DNA of 64,000 nucleotides, taken from DIGJ01 sp041739345. Lineage in GTDB: Bacteria > Bacillota > Clostridia > Lachnospirales > Lachnospiraceae. A program made the position numbers and the translations under genes. The stretch is taken from the NCBI GenBank assembly GCA_041739345.1, contig JBGSNZ010000021.1:1-64000 (forward strand), given 5' to 3'. A model generated the notes under the pieces. The model saw nothing but the letters and a program-made list of their open reading frames with translations, ran no database searches and was not told where the DNA came from. Position 1 is the stretch's first letter, and the number at the start of each line of letters is the position of its first letter. Below, piece after piece: positions 55,216 through 63,962 of the stretch.

Positions 55216-57222
55216 ATGGATCAGAAGGAAATTGTCATTATTTTGAATGATATTCATATGGGAAGTAATTCGCCTACTGTTTGTTATAGTAAAAAGATAC
55301 ATGAAAAATTTTTAATAGCAATCTTAGATGATATTATTGCTTGTGCCAATCATATTAAGGAATTGGTACTCCTTGGGGATATATTCGAATTTTGGACATA
55401 TCCACCGAATGTAGTGCCACCGGAATTAGATGATATTATTGCTGCACATCCTAATATATTAGGGCTAAATGGAAAGCTTAATCAAGTAATTTCTGCTCTG
55501 AAAGGAAGAGTTGTTTTTATTCCTGGAGATCATGATATATGTGTTAAGGAAGTGGATTTGAGAAAAATTAAAAATCAGGATGGATATACAATTAAATTTC
55601 ACACTGGTGCCTATATTCCATCTTATTATAAAGGAGTCCTATTTACACATGGGAATGAGTTTACAATATTAAATGCTCCATATTATGAAAGTAAATTAGC
55701 ACCTCTTCCATTGGGGCATTTTATATCTAGGGCAATTTCTTATTATTTGGAAAAAGAGCTTGGTAAATCTTGCAATCAAACAGCTGCTAATTTAATAGAC
55801 AATGCAAACCATTATATTGCTAATTTTATATTAAAGAATCAAGCATTCTTTTACTATATTTTAAATAGTCGCGATTTTATCAGTGAATTTATTAATGTGA
55901 TTGCATATACAACTGGTATGCCTTTAAATTTAAAAATACATATTAATCGAGATACGGCAGTATCGCTCAATGATATAAAAAAAATATACGAAGGATTAAT
56001 ACCTTGCAATCAGATAATGCAGTTGTTTTCTTTGATAACTGAACTTAGCGGATCTTATTTACCTTATGTAGCTCAAAAATGTGCGATAGACAAAGGTGCG
56101 AATCTTGTTATTACAGGACACACGCATGTACCGGTATCCCCTGTAAGTGATGGAATATGCCAATATGCAAATACTGGATTTATGTGTCCTTCACTCCACG
56201 ACATGCAGATAAAACCAATTACCTATGGAATTTATGATTGTTCAAACCGCTATATTAAATTAATGAAAATCTCTGATGATACATCTCATAATATTGAATC
56301 CTATATCAAAAATAAAACAATTTCAACCAAAAATGTAACTACGGATCCGTTAACTTTTGGTTGGTCCGTTTATAATGAATCCTGGGAATATTACCGTATG
56401 ATGCAAGATGGTGTTCGCTTGAAGGCAAAAGAATTAAATATTAATTTGATTACGCATGATCAAAAAAGTAATTCTATTGAAATGGTTACTGGATGCCTTA
56501 ATTTAATTAACAAAGAGGTTAATGCTTTGCTGATTTCTCCTTATAATCCAGAAAAAGTTCCTATTATTGTTTCGAAAGCTAAGATAAAAGAAATTCCAGT
56601 TGTAATTATTGATGGTGGAACAGGTGGCGCAGATGTACTGGCATTCATTGTATCAGACTCTTTTGCTGGTGGAGTACTAGCTGGTGAATATGCACTAACA
56701 TTAACTAAAAAATATGCAATCAAAAGTAATAACGTAACAATTATTAAAGCAGAAGAAACTGCGACTTATGCGTTAAGGCGTGGGAAAGGTTTTAAACGCG
56801 TCATGTTAGAAAGTGGATATCAAGTTGTTTCAGAAGTATCTGCAAATGGGGAAGAAACGCTAGCGTATGAAGAAATGAAAGGTATCTTGAACTCTTATGG
56901 GAATGACCTGGCAGTCGTGTTTTGTGAAAATGGCAATATGACACTAGGTGCTGCAAAAGCAATCGAAGAAGCAGGAAAAAAGGGTGAAATCATGTTAATT
57001 GGATTTGATGCTGACGAAGCTATAATTGATGCAATAAAGCAAGGTGTTATTCAAGGTGCGATTGCACAACAGCCCTTTAAGATGGGTGAAATTGGTGTTG
57101 AAATTGCCTATCTAGCAATGAAAGGAAAGCCAATCACTTATGATGATAGGGAAACAAAAGAAATACTTATGGAGGTCTATTTAATTGATGAATCGGGTAA
57201 ACCTAGTATTAAACTTAGATAA
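55216..57222 (+). CDS. metallophosphoesterase fused to RbsB-like sugar-binding domain
   Basis: A 668-residue protein without a signal peptide, so probably cytoplasmic. Residues 5-340 are a calcineurin-type phosphoesterase: NDIHMG (D12, H14), LLGDIFEFW near 57, IPGDHDIC near 101 (GDHD instead of the usual GNHD), FTHGNE and ITGHTHVPVS near 302. Residues 378-668 are a periplasmic-binding-protein fold (Peripl_BP_4), with TFGWSVYNESWEYYRMMQ and GTGGADVLAFIVSD, clearly homologous to the two membrane-anchored proteins at 61028 and 62152. The join suggests sugar-ligand control of the esterase; substrate unknown (LpxH-like similarity, but no LPS here). I do not know of a described example. A Csp-like subtilase follows after 27 bases. 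Confidence 0.8.
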   Translation: MDQKEIVIILNDIHMGSNSPTVCYSKKIHEKFLIAILDDIIACANHIKELVLLGDIFEFWTYPPNVVPPELDDIIAAHPNILGLNGKLNQVISALKGRVVFIPGDHDICVKEVDLRKIKNQDGYTIKFHTGAYIPSYYKGVLFTHGNEFTILNAPYYESKLAPLPLGHFISRAISYYLEKELGKSCNQTAANLIDNANHYIANFILKNQAFFYYILNSRDFISEFINVIAYTTGMPLNLKIHINRDTAVSLNDIKKIYEGLIPCNQIMQLFSLITELSGSYLPYVAQKCAIDKGANLVITGHTHVPVSPVSDGICQYANTGFMCPSLHDMQIKPITYGIYDCSNRYIKLMKISDDTSHNIESYIKNKTISTKNVTTDPLTFGWSVYNESWEYYRMMQDGVRLKAKELNINLITHDQKSNSIEMVTGCLNLINKEVNALLISPYNPEKVPIIVSKAKIKEIPVVIIDGGTGGADVLAFIVSDSFAGGVLAGEYALTLTKKYAIKSNNVTIIKAEETATYALRRGKGFKRVMLESGYQVVSEVSANGEETLAYEEMKGILNSYGNDLAVVFCENGNMTLGAAKAIEEAGKKGEIMLIGFDADEAIIDAIKQGVIQGAIAQQPFKMGEIGVEIAYLAMKGKPITYDDRETKEILMEVYLIDESGKPSIKLR

Positions 57223-57249
57223 AATAACAAAAATAGGAGGTGAATCATA

Positions 57250-58947
57250 TTGGATACTGCTTGTTCGGAACAAATCATAAGTGAAGATTATGCAGATTTT
57301 ATCATTGAAAATGGGCGATTTCCAGAAAGTTTTATAACAATTCCTAATTTTTGTTATGATGCGATTAGTAATATTTATTCGGTAGCATATGTACCAATTC
57401 AAAGCTTACCCAATAATATCATTCAACAATATACCTATAGCATTTTGCCTAGTTGTTTTGGTTTGTTACAAATTGATAGTTTGGATGAGGCTGGTATTTC
57501 ACAGATTCAAAATATTCCATCGCTTAATCTGACTGGTCAGGGGGTGCTAATTGGAATCGTAGACACAGGTATTGACTATATGAATGAAGCATTTAAAAAT
57601 GCGGATGGTACGACAAGAATAATTTCCATATGGGACCAGACAATTAATGATACCACTTTAAAACCATTGGGTTTTAATTATGGAGTGGAATATAAGGAAG
57701 AACAGATTAATCTAGCATTAGCAAGTGAAGATCCTTTAACGGTAGTTCCAAGTATTGATATGAATGGACACGGAACATTCTTAGCTGGAATTGCTGCTGG
57801 AAATAAAAATAGTGCAAAAAATTTTTCTGGTGTCGTTCCAGATGCTAAAATTGTAGTTGTAAAACTCAAACAAGCAAAGCGATATATAAGAGACTTTTTT
57901 TCGATTCCACAGGATGTCGATTGTTATCAGGAAAATGATATTATGTTTGGAATTAAATACTTATTAGATATTTCGAAGGAATTGAATCGACCAATATCAA
58001 TCTGCATAGGTATTGGTAGCTCTCAAGGTTCTCATGATGGTCGCCATGCACTTAGTAATTATATTTCAACGGTAGCAGATGAAAAAGGTGTTGGTGTCAC
58101 GGTTGCTGCTGGAAATGAAGGATCTAAAAGGCATCATTATTCTGGAGTTGTTGATGTTGCTGTTGGATATGATACCGTTGAATTAAAGGTTGGAGCAAAT
58201 AATAAAGGATTTTCAATGGAATTATGGGGAAATAGTCCCAATTTGTTTTCAATTGATATTCTATCGCCGACGGGAGAATATATATCTAGAATTCCTGCAA
58301 GGCTAAAGGAAACACGAAAAATAGAGTTCATTTTTGAAAAAACCATACTTTTTATCGATTATGATATTGTAGAATCGCAAACTGGGGATGAGTTGATATT
58401 AATTCGATTTCAAAATCCAACCGAAGGAATTTGGCGTTTTCGAGTATATTCGAACATTGTATTTAATCCAGTGTTTAACATTTGGCTACCAATTACTAAT
58501 TTTATTGGCACAGATACTTTTTTTTCAAGTCCTGATCCTGACACGACGCTCACAGCCCCGGCAAATGCGGAGATTCCTATTATAGCGACTGCATATAATC
58601 ATAGAAATGATAGCATTTACATTGATGCAAGCAGAGGATTTACCAGAGCAAATAGAATTAATCCTTCCTTTGCTGCTCCAGGTGTTAACCTTTTAGGGCC
58701 AACATTAAAAAATGAATATACCGTATTAAGCGGAACGAGTATTTCAGCAGCTTTTACTACTGGTGCAGTTGCGATGATACTAGAATGGGGAATGAGGCAA
58801 GGAAATCAAACGCAATTTGATACCGTAGAAATAAAAAATTTTCTAATTCGTGGCGCTAAACGAGATACAGGTAAAGTTTATCCAAATAAAGAATGGGGAT
58901 ATGGCATTTTAGATTTATACAATACATTTATTAGTTTAAGGGGGTGA
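57250..58947 (+). CDS. S8 subtilase, CspA/B/C-like
   Basis: A 565-residue serine protease starting at TTG 57250, six bases after AGGAGGTGA. A pro-region of about 90 residues (DYADFIIENGRF) precedes the catalytic domain: D105 in IVDTGIDY, H174 in MNGHGTFLAG and S497 in LSGTSISAA; all three catalytic residues are intact. A jelly-roll-like insertion of about 150 residues (300-440) is typical of the Csp germination proteases. No signal peptide. Its close linkage to the esterase-fusion gene suggests an operon; whether the partner is a substrate or sensor is unknown. Confidence 0.88.
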   Translation: MDTACSEQIISEDYADFIIENGRFPESFITIPNFCYDAISNIYSVAYVPIQSLPNNIIQQYTYSILPSCFGLLQIDSLDEAGISQIQNIPSLNLTGQGVLIGIVDTGIDYMNEAFKNADGTTRIISIWDQTINDTTLKPLGFNYGVEYKEEQINLALASEDPLTVVPSIDMNGHGTFLAGIAAGNKNSAKNFSGVVPDAKIVVVKLKQAKRYIRDFFSIPQDVDCYQENDIMFGIKYLLDISKELNRPISICIGIGSSQGSHDGRHALSNYISTVADEKGVGVTVAAGNEGSKRHHYSGVVDVAVGYDTVELKVGANNKGFSMELWGNSPNLFSIDILSPTGEYISRIPARLKETRKIEFIFEKTILFIDYDIVESQTGDELILIRFQNPTEGIWRFRVYSNIVFNPVFNIWLPITNFIGTDTFFSSPDPDTTLTAPANAEIPIIATAYNHRNDSIYIDASRGFTRANRINPSFAAPGVNLLGPTLKNEYTVLSGTSISAAFTTGAVAMILEWGMRQGNQTQFDTVEIKNFLIRGAKRDTGKVYPNKEWGYGILDLYNTFISLRG

Positions 58948-58970
58948 TTGCAAGTTGATCGCCCTTTTTT
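58942..58970 (+). terminator. terminator overlapping the subtilase stop
   Basis: GGGTGAT at 58942-58948 pairs with ATCGCCC at 58958-58964 (one G-T), then TTTTTT. The stem contains the stop codon. Confidence 0.7.
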
Positions 58971-59110
58971 GAATCTAGCGTCTTCTTTCGAAAATACGGG
59001 AAAATAGATTGAATTTATGTATACTTTTACTGCACAGGATATTGCAAAAATACAGTAAAACGTTTAAAATATTCTACAGGAAATAAGGAAGTATGACAGG
59101 AGAGAGAAAA

Positions 59111-59920
59111 ATGATAATCGATTTTCACACACATATCTTTCCGGATGACATGGCAGAAAAGACATTAAAGGGAATGGTAAAAAACACGAATATAACTCCA
59201 TTTATAAATGGTAAAGCAAAGGGATTATTAGAGAGTATGACAAGAAGTGGCGTGGAATACTCGGTGGTTCTTCCAGTGGCAACAAAAGCAAAACAATTTC
59301 AAACGATTAATGCGTTTGCTGTAAACATTAATGATACCTATGCTCATGCTAAGGGACCAAAACTAATATCCTTTGGGGGAATTCATCCCGAATCTAGTAA
59401 CTATAAGGCAGAACTTCGTGAAATTGTAAATTTAGGTTTAAAAGGGATAAAACTCCATCCAGATTATCAGAATACAATGATTGAGGATATCAAATATATG
59501 CGTCTCATTGATTATGCAAGCGAACTAGGACTTATTATCAGTATCCATGCGGGGATTGATGCTGGATATCCGAACACGGTGCATTGTACGGTAAAAGGAG
59601 CAAAAAAGGTCATAGATGAAGTAAAACCGGAAAAGCTAATTTTAGCGCATTTGGGTGGTTTAGGTCTTTGGGATGAAGTTGAGGAATTGCTTGTTGGACA
59701 CAAGGTGTATCTAGATACTGGATTTATCTTTCATAAAATTAAACCAGAACAGTTTAAGCGTATCGTAAGAAATCATGGCAGTAAAAAGATTTTATTCGCG
59801 ACAGACTGTCCATGGGGCGGACAGAAGGAATCCCTAGATACGTTAGAAAATTGGGGACTTAGCGAAGAGGAAAAAAGCAATATACTTTATAAAAATGCAA
59901 GTAAACTTTTGCAATGGTAA
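59111..59920 (+). CDS. amidohydrolase (PF04909 type)
   Basis: A 269-residue metal-dependent hydrolase; ATG 59111 has AGGAG eight bases upstream, preferred to ATG 59093. The metal ligands are in IIDFHTHIFPDD (HxH), KGIKLHPDYQ, ISIHAG, ILAHLGG and LFATDCPWGG (Asp). Members act on small cyclic amides or decarboxylate aromatic acids. Substrate unknown. A GDPD gene follows after 42 bases with a weak stem (CCGT/ACGG) and T run between. Confidence 0.86.
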   Translation: MIIDFHTHIFPDDMAEKTLKGMVKNTNITPFINGKAKGLLESMTRSGVEYSVVLPVATKAKQFQTINAFAVNINDTYAHAKGPKLISFGGIHPESSNYKAELREIVNLGLKGIKLHPDYQNTMIEDIKYMRLIDYASELGLIISIHAGIDAGYPNTVHCTVKGAKKVIDEVKPEKLILAHLGGLGLWDEVEELLVGHKVYLDTGFIFHKIKPEQFKRIVRNHGSKKILFATDCPWGGQKESLDTLENWGLSEEEKSNILYKNASKLLQW

Positions 59921-59962
59921 TATCCGTATATTGAACGGTTTTTTTTACGAAAGGAGAAAGTA

Positions 59963-60790
59963 ATGATATTTACAAATATATTACTCATCATTGATTATGT
60001 AGCTTTTTTTCTGTTTCTAGCATATCTTTTGGCAATCATGCCAAGAATGTTTAAACGTCCATCGAACAAGGCATTCAGGGGGTATTATTATGCACATCGA
60101 GGATTCTATAATAATGAGACGCAAGCACCCGAAAATTCAATGAAAGCATTTGAACTTGCGGTGAAAAAAGGGTATGGAATTGAATTAGATGTGCAGTTAA
60201 GTAAGGATCGTGTGCCTGTTGTATTTCATGATGATTCGCTTTTTCGAAGCTGTAAGGTAAAGGGAGAAGTTAAGGATTATATGTATCAAGAATTAATGCA
60301 ATTTTCTTTGTTTGATAGCAAAGAGAAAATCCCAAGATTTGAACAGGTACTTTCTTTGGTTAACGGAAAAGTTCCATTAATTGTTGAAATAAAATGTGAT
60401 GATAGTAAAGTGAATATATGCCAAATAGTCTACGATTTATTAAAAGAATATCAAGGTGTTTACTGTGTGGAATCGTTTAATCCATTTGTAGTTCATTGGT
60501 TTAAAAAACATGCGAAAGGGATCTTGCGCGGACAACTATCTAGTAATTATGCAATGATTGGAAATACGCATTTTCTACAAAAGTGTGTGGGATATTTACT
60601 ATTTAACTTTTGGGGGAAACCAGATTTTATCGCCTATGACTGTTACTATGTAAATACCATTTCCCGTAGCATATGCAGAAATTTATATCGAAGCCTTTCG
60701 GTGGCATGGACAATTACTTCACAAAAGCAGCTCGATGGATTAAAGGACAAATATGACCTTTTTATATTTGAAGACTTTGAACCGATGTAG
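59963..60790 (+). CDS. glycerophosphodiester phosphodiesterase, membrane anchored
   Basis: A 275-residue GDPD-family enzyme with one N-terminal helix (residues 5-28). Catalytic pattern: AHRGFYNNETQAPENS (H-R near residue 39), IELDVQLSKDRVPVVFHDD (E, D, H). The C-terminal half keeps LIVEIK and ESFNP. Releases glycerol-3-phosphate from deacylated lipids or teichoic-acid-type polymers. Ribosome site AAAGGAG. Confidence 0.9.
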   Translation: MIFTNILLIIDYVAFFLFLAYLLAIMPRMFKRPSNKAFRGYYYAHRGFYNNETQAPENSMKAFELAVKKGYGIELDVQLSKDRVPVVFHDDSLFRSCKVKGEVKDYMYQELMQFSLFDSKEKIPRFEQVLSLVNGKVPLIVEIKCDDSKVNICQIVYDLLKEYQGVYCVESFNPFVVHWFKKHAKGILRGQLSSNYAMIGNTHFLQKCVGYLLFNFWGKPDFIAYDCYYVNTISRSICRNLYRSLSVAWTITSQKQLDGLKDKYDLFIFEDFEPM

Positions 60791-60840
60791 TAGAAATAAT
60801 GAATTAGATGTAATTTATTTTAATAAAATGAATGATAATT

Positions 60841-60877
60841 GGAGCAGAGTAAGCAATAATACACTGTTCTTTTTTTA
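60841..60877 (+). terminator. probable rho-independent terminator
   Basis: GAGCAG at 60842-60847 pairs with CTGTTC at 60864-60869 (one G-T) followed by TTTTTTT. Confidence 0.5.
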
Positions 60878-61027
60878 CTCTATATATAGAATAAATCATA
60901 TTAGTAAAGCATATTTTTATAAAAGTGCTTAACATTTAGTTCTATTAAATTCGTATTTAATCATTCTATAATTTGTTCGTTTGTTAACAATGCTTATAAT
61001 TAGGAATATAGATGGGAGTATATTTGC

Positions 61028-62059
61028 ATGAACAAATTAAATCAAGTTCTATTTAAAATGTTAATACTGTTATCCATCACTTGTATCGTCGTATTTATAT
61101 GGAAAGTAGTACCAGGTGATTATCAAAACACGAGCATAGAAACGACTGCGATACAACCATCGCCTAATAGTACAGACAAAACATATACCATAGGTTGGTC
61201 GGTATATGACAGTAATCTAGAATATTTTCATGCCATGCAAGACGGTGTACTTACAAAGGCAGAAGAGCTTGGATATAAGGTGATTTCATTTGATCAAAAA
61301 GGAAGTTCGTCTGAAATGGTTAAAGGAACTCTCAATTTAATTGATCAGGGTATTGATGCTTTAATTATCTCTCCGGTTGATCCAACTGCTATGATTCAAA
61401 TTGTGGAATCCGCAAAGGAAAAAAATATACCAGTCGTGGTTACTGATGTAGGTACCGGAGGTACCGATGTAGATGCATTTATTTTATCTGATAATTTTGT
61501 AGGGGGAATAATAGCCGGGGAATATGCTTTTAAACTTATAGGAGAACGTTCTTTAACAAGCAAAAATGCAGCAATTATCAAACTAGAAGCAACCCAGACC
61601 TATGGAAGGCGCCGAGGCGAAGGATTTAAAAGAGTACTAATGGAAGATGGTTATGATATTGTTGCAGAAGTAACTGTAAAACCAGACACAGCTTCCGCCT
61701 ATGATGCTATGAAACATATTCTGGAACTATATGGTGATGATTTAGCGGTTGTGTTTTCTGAAAATGACCAAAGGGCAATCGGTGCGGCAGAAGCAATTGA
61801 GGCTGCTGGAAAAAAAGGACAGATTTTAGTAATTGGATTTGATGGTATTCCTTTGGCTATAGAAGCCATTAAAAATGGATTAATGCAAGGGACAGTTGCT
61901 CAACAGCCATTTGAAATGGGTGAATTAGGTGTAGAAGTAACATCTCAACTTCTAAATAATGAAAAAGTCATCTATGATAATGCTAGACTTAAAGAATTAT
62001 ATGTGGAAGTATATCTGATTGATGAAACAGGAGCTCCAGTCAATAAGTCAGAAAACTAG
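61028..62059 (+). CDS. membrane-anchored RbsB-like substrate-binding protein, copy A
   Basis: A 343-residue protein with an N-terminal signal-anchor helix (residues 10-28: KMLILLSITCIVVFIW) and a Peripl_BP_4 sugar-binding fold (TIGWSVYDSNLEYFHAMQ, ISPVDPTAMI, VVFSENDQRAIGAAEA, IGFDGIPLAI). No canonical lipobox, so it probably stays membrane tethered. No permease or ATPase gene lies nearby, so transport with this operon is unlikely and a sensing role with other proteins is possible. The binding domain matches residues 378-668 of the fusion at 55216. Confidence 0.88.
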   Translation: MNKLNQVLFKMLILLSITCIVVFIWKVVPGDYQNTSIETTAIQPSPNSTDKTYTIGWSVYDSNLEYFHAMQDGVLTKAEELGYKVISFDQKGSSSEMVKGTLNLIDQGIDALIISPVDPTAMIQIVESAKEKNIPVVVTDVGTGGTDVDAFILSDNFVGGIIAGEYAFKLIGERSLTSKNAAIIKLEATQTYGRRRGEGFKRVLMEDGYDIVAEVTVKPDTASAYDAMKHILELYGDDLAVVFSENDQRAIGAAEAIEAAGKKGQILVIGFDGIPLAIEAIKNGLMQGTVAQQPFEMGELGVEVTSQLLNNEKVIYDNARLKELYVEVYLIDETGAPVNKSEN

Positions 62060-62151
62060 AAAAAGATAATCATTATTTTTTTAATCATACTATAATTTGT
62101 TCGTCTGTTAACAATGCTTATAATTAGGAATATAGATGGGAGTATATTTAC

Positions 62152-63183
62152 ATGAACAAATTAAATCAAGTTCTATTTAAAATGTTGATATTGTTATCCA
62201 TCACTTGTATCGTCGTATTTATATGGAAGGCAGTGACAGATGATTATCAAAAGACAAGCATAGAAACGACTGCGATACAACCATCACCTGATAGTACAGA
62301 TAAAACATATACTATAGGTTGGTCTGTATATAACAGTGATTTAGAATATTTTAATACGATGCAAGATGGTGTATATGCAAAGGCGGAAGAACTCGGATAT
62401 AAGGTGATTTCTACTAATCAAAGAAGTAATTCAGCTATAATGGTGGAAGGTGCACTAGATTTAATAAATCAAGGAATAGACGCATTAATCATCTCACCAG
62501 TTAATCCAACGGCTATGATTCTCATCGTAGAATCAGCAAAGGAAAAAAAGATACCGGTAGTGGTAGTTGATGTAGGCACTGGAGGCACGGAGGTAGATGC
62601 CTTTATTTTATCTGACAATTTTGTGGGTGGAATAATAGCCGGTGAATATGCTTTAAAACTTATTAAAGAACATTCTTTGACTAGTAAAAATGCAGCCATT
62701 ATCAAGGTAGAAGAAACTTCTACCTATGCAAGACGCCGAGGCGAAGGGTTTAAGAGAGTGCTAATGGAAAGTGGTTATAATATTGTTGCAGAAGTAACTG
62801 CAAATTCGGAAACCGCTACCGCCTATGATTCGATGAAACATATTTTAGAGTTGCATGGGGATGATTTAGCGGTCGTATTTTGTGAAAATGACCAAATGGC
62901 ATTAGGCGCAGCAGAAGCAATTGAAGATGCAGGTAAAAAAGGACAGATTATGGTAATTGGATTTGATGGTATTCCTTTGGCGATTAAAGCTATTAAAAAT
63001 GGATTAATGCAAGGAACAGTCGCTCAACAACCATTTGAGATGGGCGAATTAGGTGTTGAAGTAACATCTCAACTTCTGAATAATGAGAGAGTGATATATG
63101 ATAATGATAGATTGAAAGAATTATATGTGGAAGTATATCTAATTGATGAAACAGGATCTCCAGTAAATAAACCAGAAAACTAG
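62152..63183 (+). CDS. membrane-anchored RbsB-like substrate-binding protein, copy B
   Basis: A 343-residue tandem duplicate of the preceding gene with the same length, anchor and promoter. Differences cluster in ligand-facing stretches: for example ISTNQRSNSAIMVEGALDL replaces ISFDQKGSSSEMVKGTLNL, and VVFCENDQMALG replaces VVFSENDQRAIG. This copy resembles the fusion protein's domain at these points (VFCEN), so the ligands of A and B may differ. No transporter partner in the window. Confidence 0.88.
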   Translation: MNKLNQVLFKMLILLSITCIVVFIWKAVTDDYQKTSIETTAIQPSPDSTDKTYTIGWSVYNSDLEYFNTMQDGVYAKAEELGYKVISTNQRSNSAIMVEGALDLINQGIDALIISPVNPTAMILIVESAKEKKIPVVVVDVGTGGTEVDAFILSDNFVGGIIAGEYALKLIKEHSLTSKNAAIIKVEETSTYARRRGEGFKRVLMESGYNIVAEVTANSETATAYDSMKHILELHGDDLAVVFCENDQMALGAAEAIEDAGKKGQIMVIGFDGIPLAIKAIKNGLMQGTVAQQPFEMGELGVEVTSQLLNNERVIYDNDRLKELYVEVYLIDETGSPVNKPEN

Positions 63184-63247
63184 AAAAAGAAAATGCAGCA
63201 ATGCTATAAAAAGGTCAATGCGAATAATTGAAATTTATAGGAAAAAC

Positions 63248-63276
63248 TTGACTCAATTATAGTGACATGGTATAAT
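63248..63276 (+). promoter_or_regulatory. promoter of leader peptide/GNAT unit
   Basis: TTGACT at 63248-63253, 17 bases, TATAAT at 63271-63276. Confidence 0.8.
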
Positions 63277-63308
63277 TTTACTATCTTAAAGGAAAGGGAG
63301 TGCTAGAT

Positions 63309-63359
63309 ATGAAAAATAGAAAAATGAATTTTTACATGACTCCCGGCATGGATTTTTAG
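63309..63359 (+). CDS. leader peptide of the GNAT attenuator
   Basis: A 16-residue ORF, MKNRKMNFYMTPGMDF, with AAGGGAG eight bases upstream. Its codons 11-13 (T-P-G) overlap the first arm of a three-part RNA switch at 63340-63346. Small size, strong promoter and ribosome site, and the following terminator mark it as a regulatory leader rather than a stand-alone protein. Confidence 0.75.
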   Translation: MKNRKMNFYMTPGMDF

Positions 63360-63420
63360 CTTACATTGATTTCGATAATTGTGATTACCCGGGAGAAATC
63401 ACATCTTCCGGGTATTTTTA
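63340..63420 (+). promoter_or_regulatory. transcription attenuator with competing hairpins
   Basis: CTCCCGG at 63340-63346 can pair with CCGGGAG at 63389-63395 (antiterminator); TACCCGG at 63386-63392 can instead pair with CCGGGTA at 63408-63414 and is followed by TTTTT (terminator). The two stems exclude each other. A ribosome finishing the leader covers the first arm, allowing termination; a ribosome stalled early leaves it free for antitermination. Confidence 0.75.
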
Positions 63421-63455
63421 TGCCCAAAATTATTAAATGAATGGAGAATAAAAGA

Positions 63456-63944
63456 ATGGTAGTATTTAAGAAAATTGATGAAAACAATTTTGAAGAATGT
63501 ATTAATTTATCCGTATTCGAAGGACAGAAAATGTTTGTGGCGGATAACACATTAAGTATGGCTCAAGCGTACTTATCTTTAACGAACAATTATTGTATGC
63601 CTTTGCCTTATGCAATTTATGATGAGGATAAAATGATAGGATTTATAATGATGGCTTATCATACAAAACCAGAAATAAAAGACGAGGAAGAATTATATGA
63701 CGAAGCAATTTATGAAATATGGCGCTTAATGATTGACAAGAGCTATCAAGGAAAAGGATATGGAAGACAATCTATGGATAAAGCAATTGAATATATAAAG
63801 ACTTATCCATGTGGCGAGGCGAAAAAGATAGTTTTGTCCTATGAACCAGAGAATATAGGAGCAAAGCATTTATATGAATCATGTGGCTTTGTAAATACTG
63901 GTGATGAATTAGAAGGAGAAATTATTTCTGTGTTTGAGCTATAG
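63456..63944 (+). CDS. GNAT N-acetyltransferase, BltD/SpeG-like
   Basis: A 162-residue acetyltransferase; ATG 63456 follows GGAG and is preferred to ATG 63441. The acetyl-CoA loop is YQGKGYGRQSM near residue 108, and IVLSYEPENIGAKHLYESCG is the usual C-terminal part. Similarity from memory is to the spermidine acetyltransferases BltD and related resistance-type GNATs. It is controlled by the upstream leader-peptide attenuator, so it may be an antibiotic- or polyamine-modifying enzyme. The acceptor is unknown. Confidence 0.85.
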   Translation: MVVFKKIDENNFEECINLSVFEGQKMFVADNTLSMAQAYLSLTNNYCMPLPYAIYDEDKMIGFIMMAYHTKPEIKDEEELYDEAIYEIWRLMIDKSYQGKGYGRQSMDKAIEYIKTYPCGEAKKIVLSYEPENIGAKHLYESCGFVNTGDELEGEIISVFEL

Positions 63945-63962
63945 ATAAAGATTAAATGGGCG

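Larger units (their letters stand above)
60959..63206 (+). repeat. tandem duplication of 1124-base unit
   Basis: Two copies of a promoter-plus-gene unit in exact register: the TCAT at 60961 and 62085, and the ATG at 61028 and 62152, are both 1124 bases apart. The upstream 67 bases, including the TTATAAT -10 at 60994-61000, are almost identical; the coding parts have diverged moderately. Confidence 0.9.

Noticed and set aside
54608..55302. Minus-strand frames through element 3
   Set aside because: They lack ribosome sites and codon sense, and only reflect the palindrome and the reverse of real genes.
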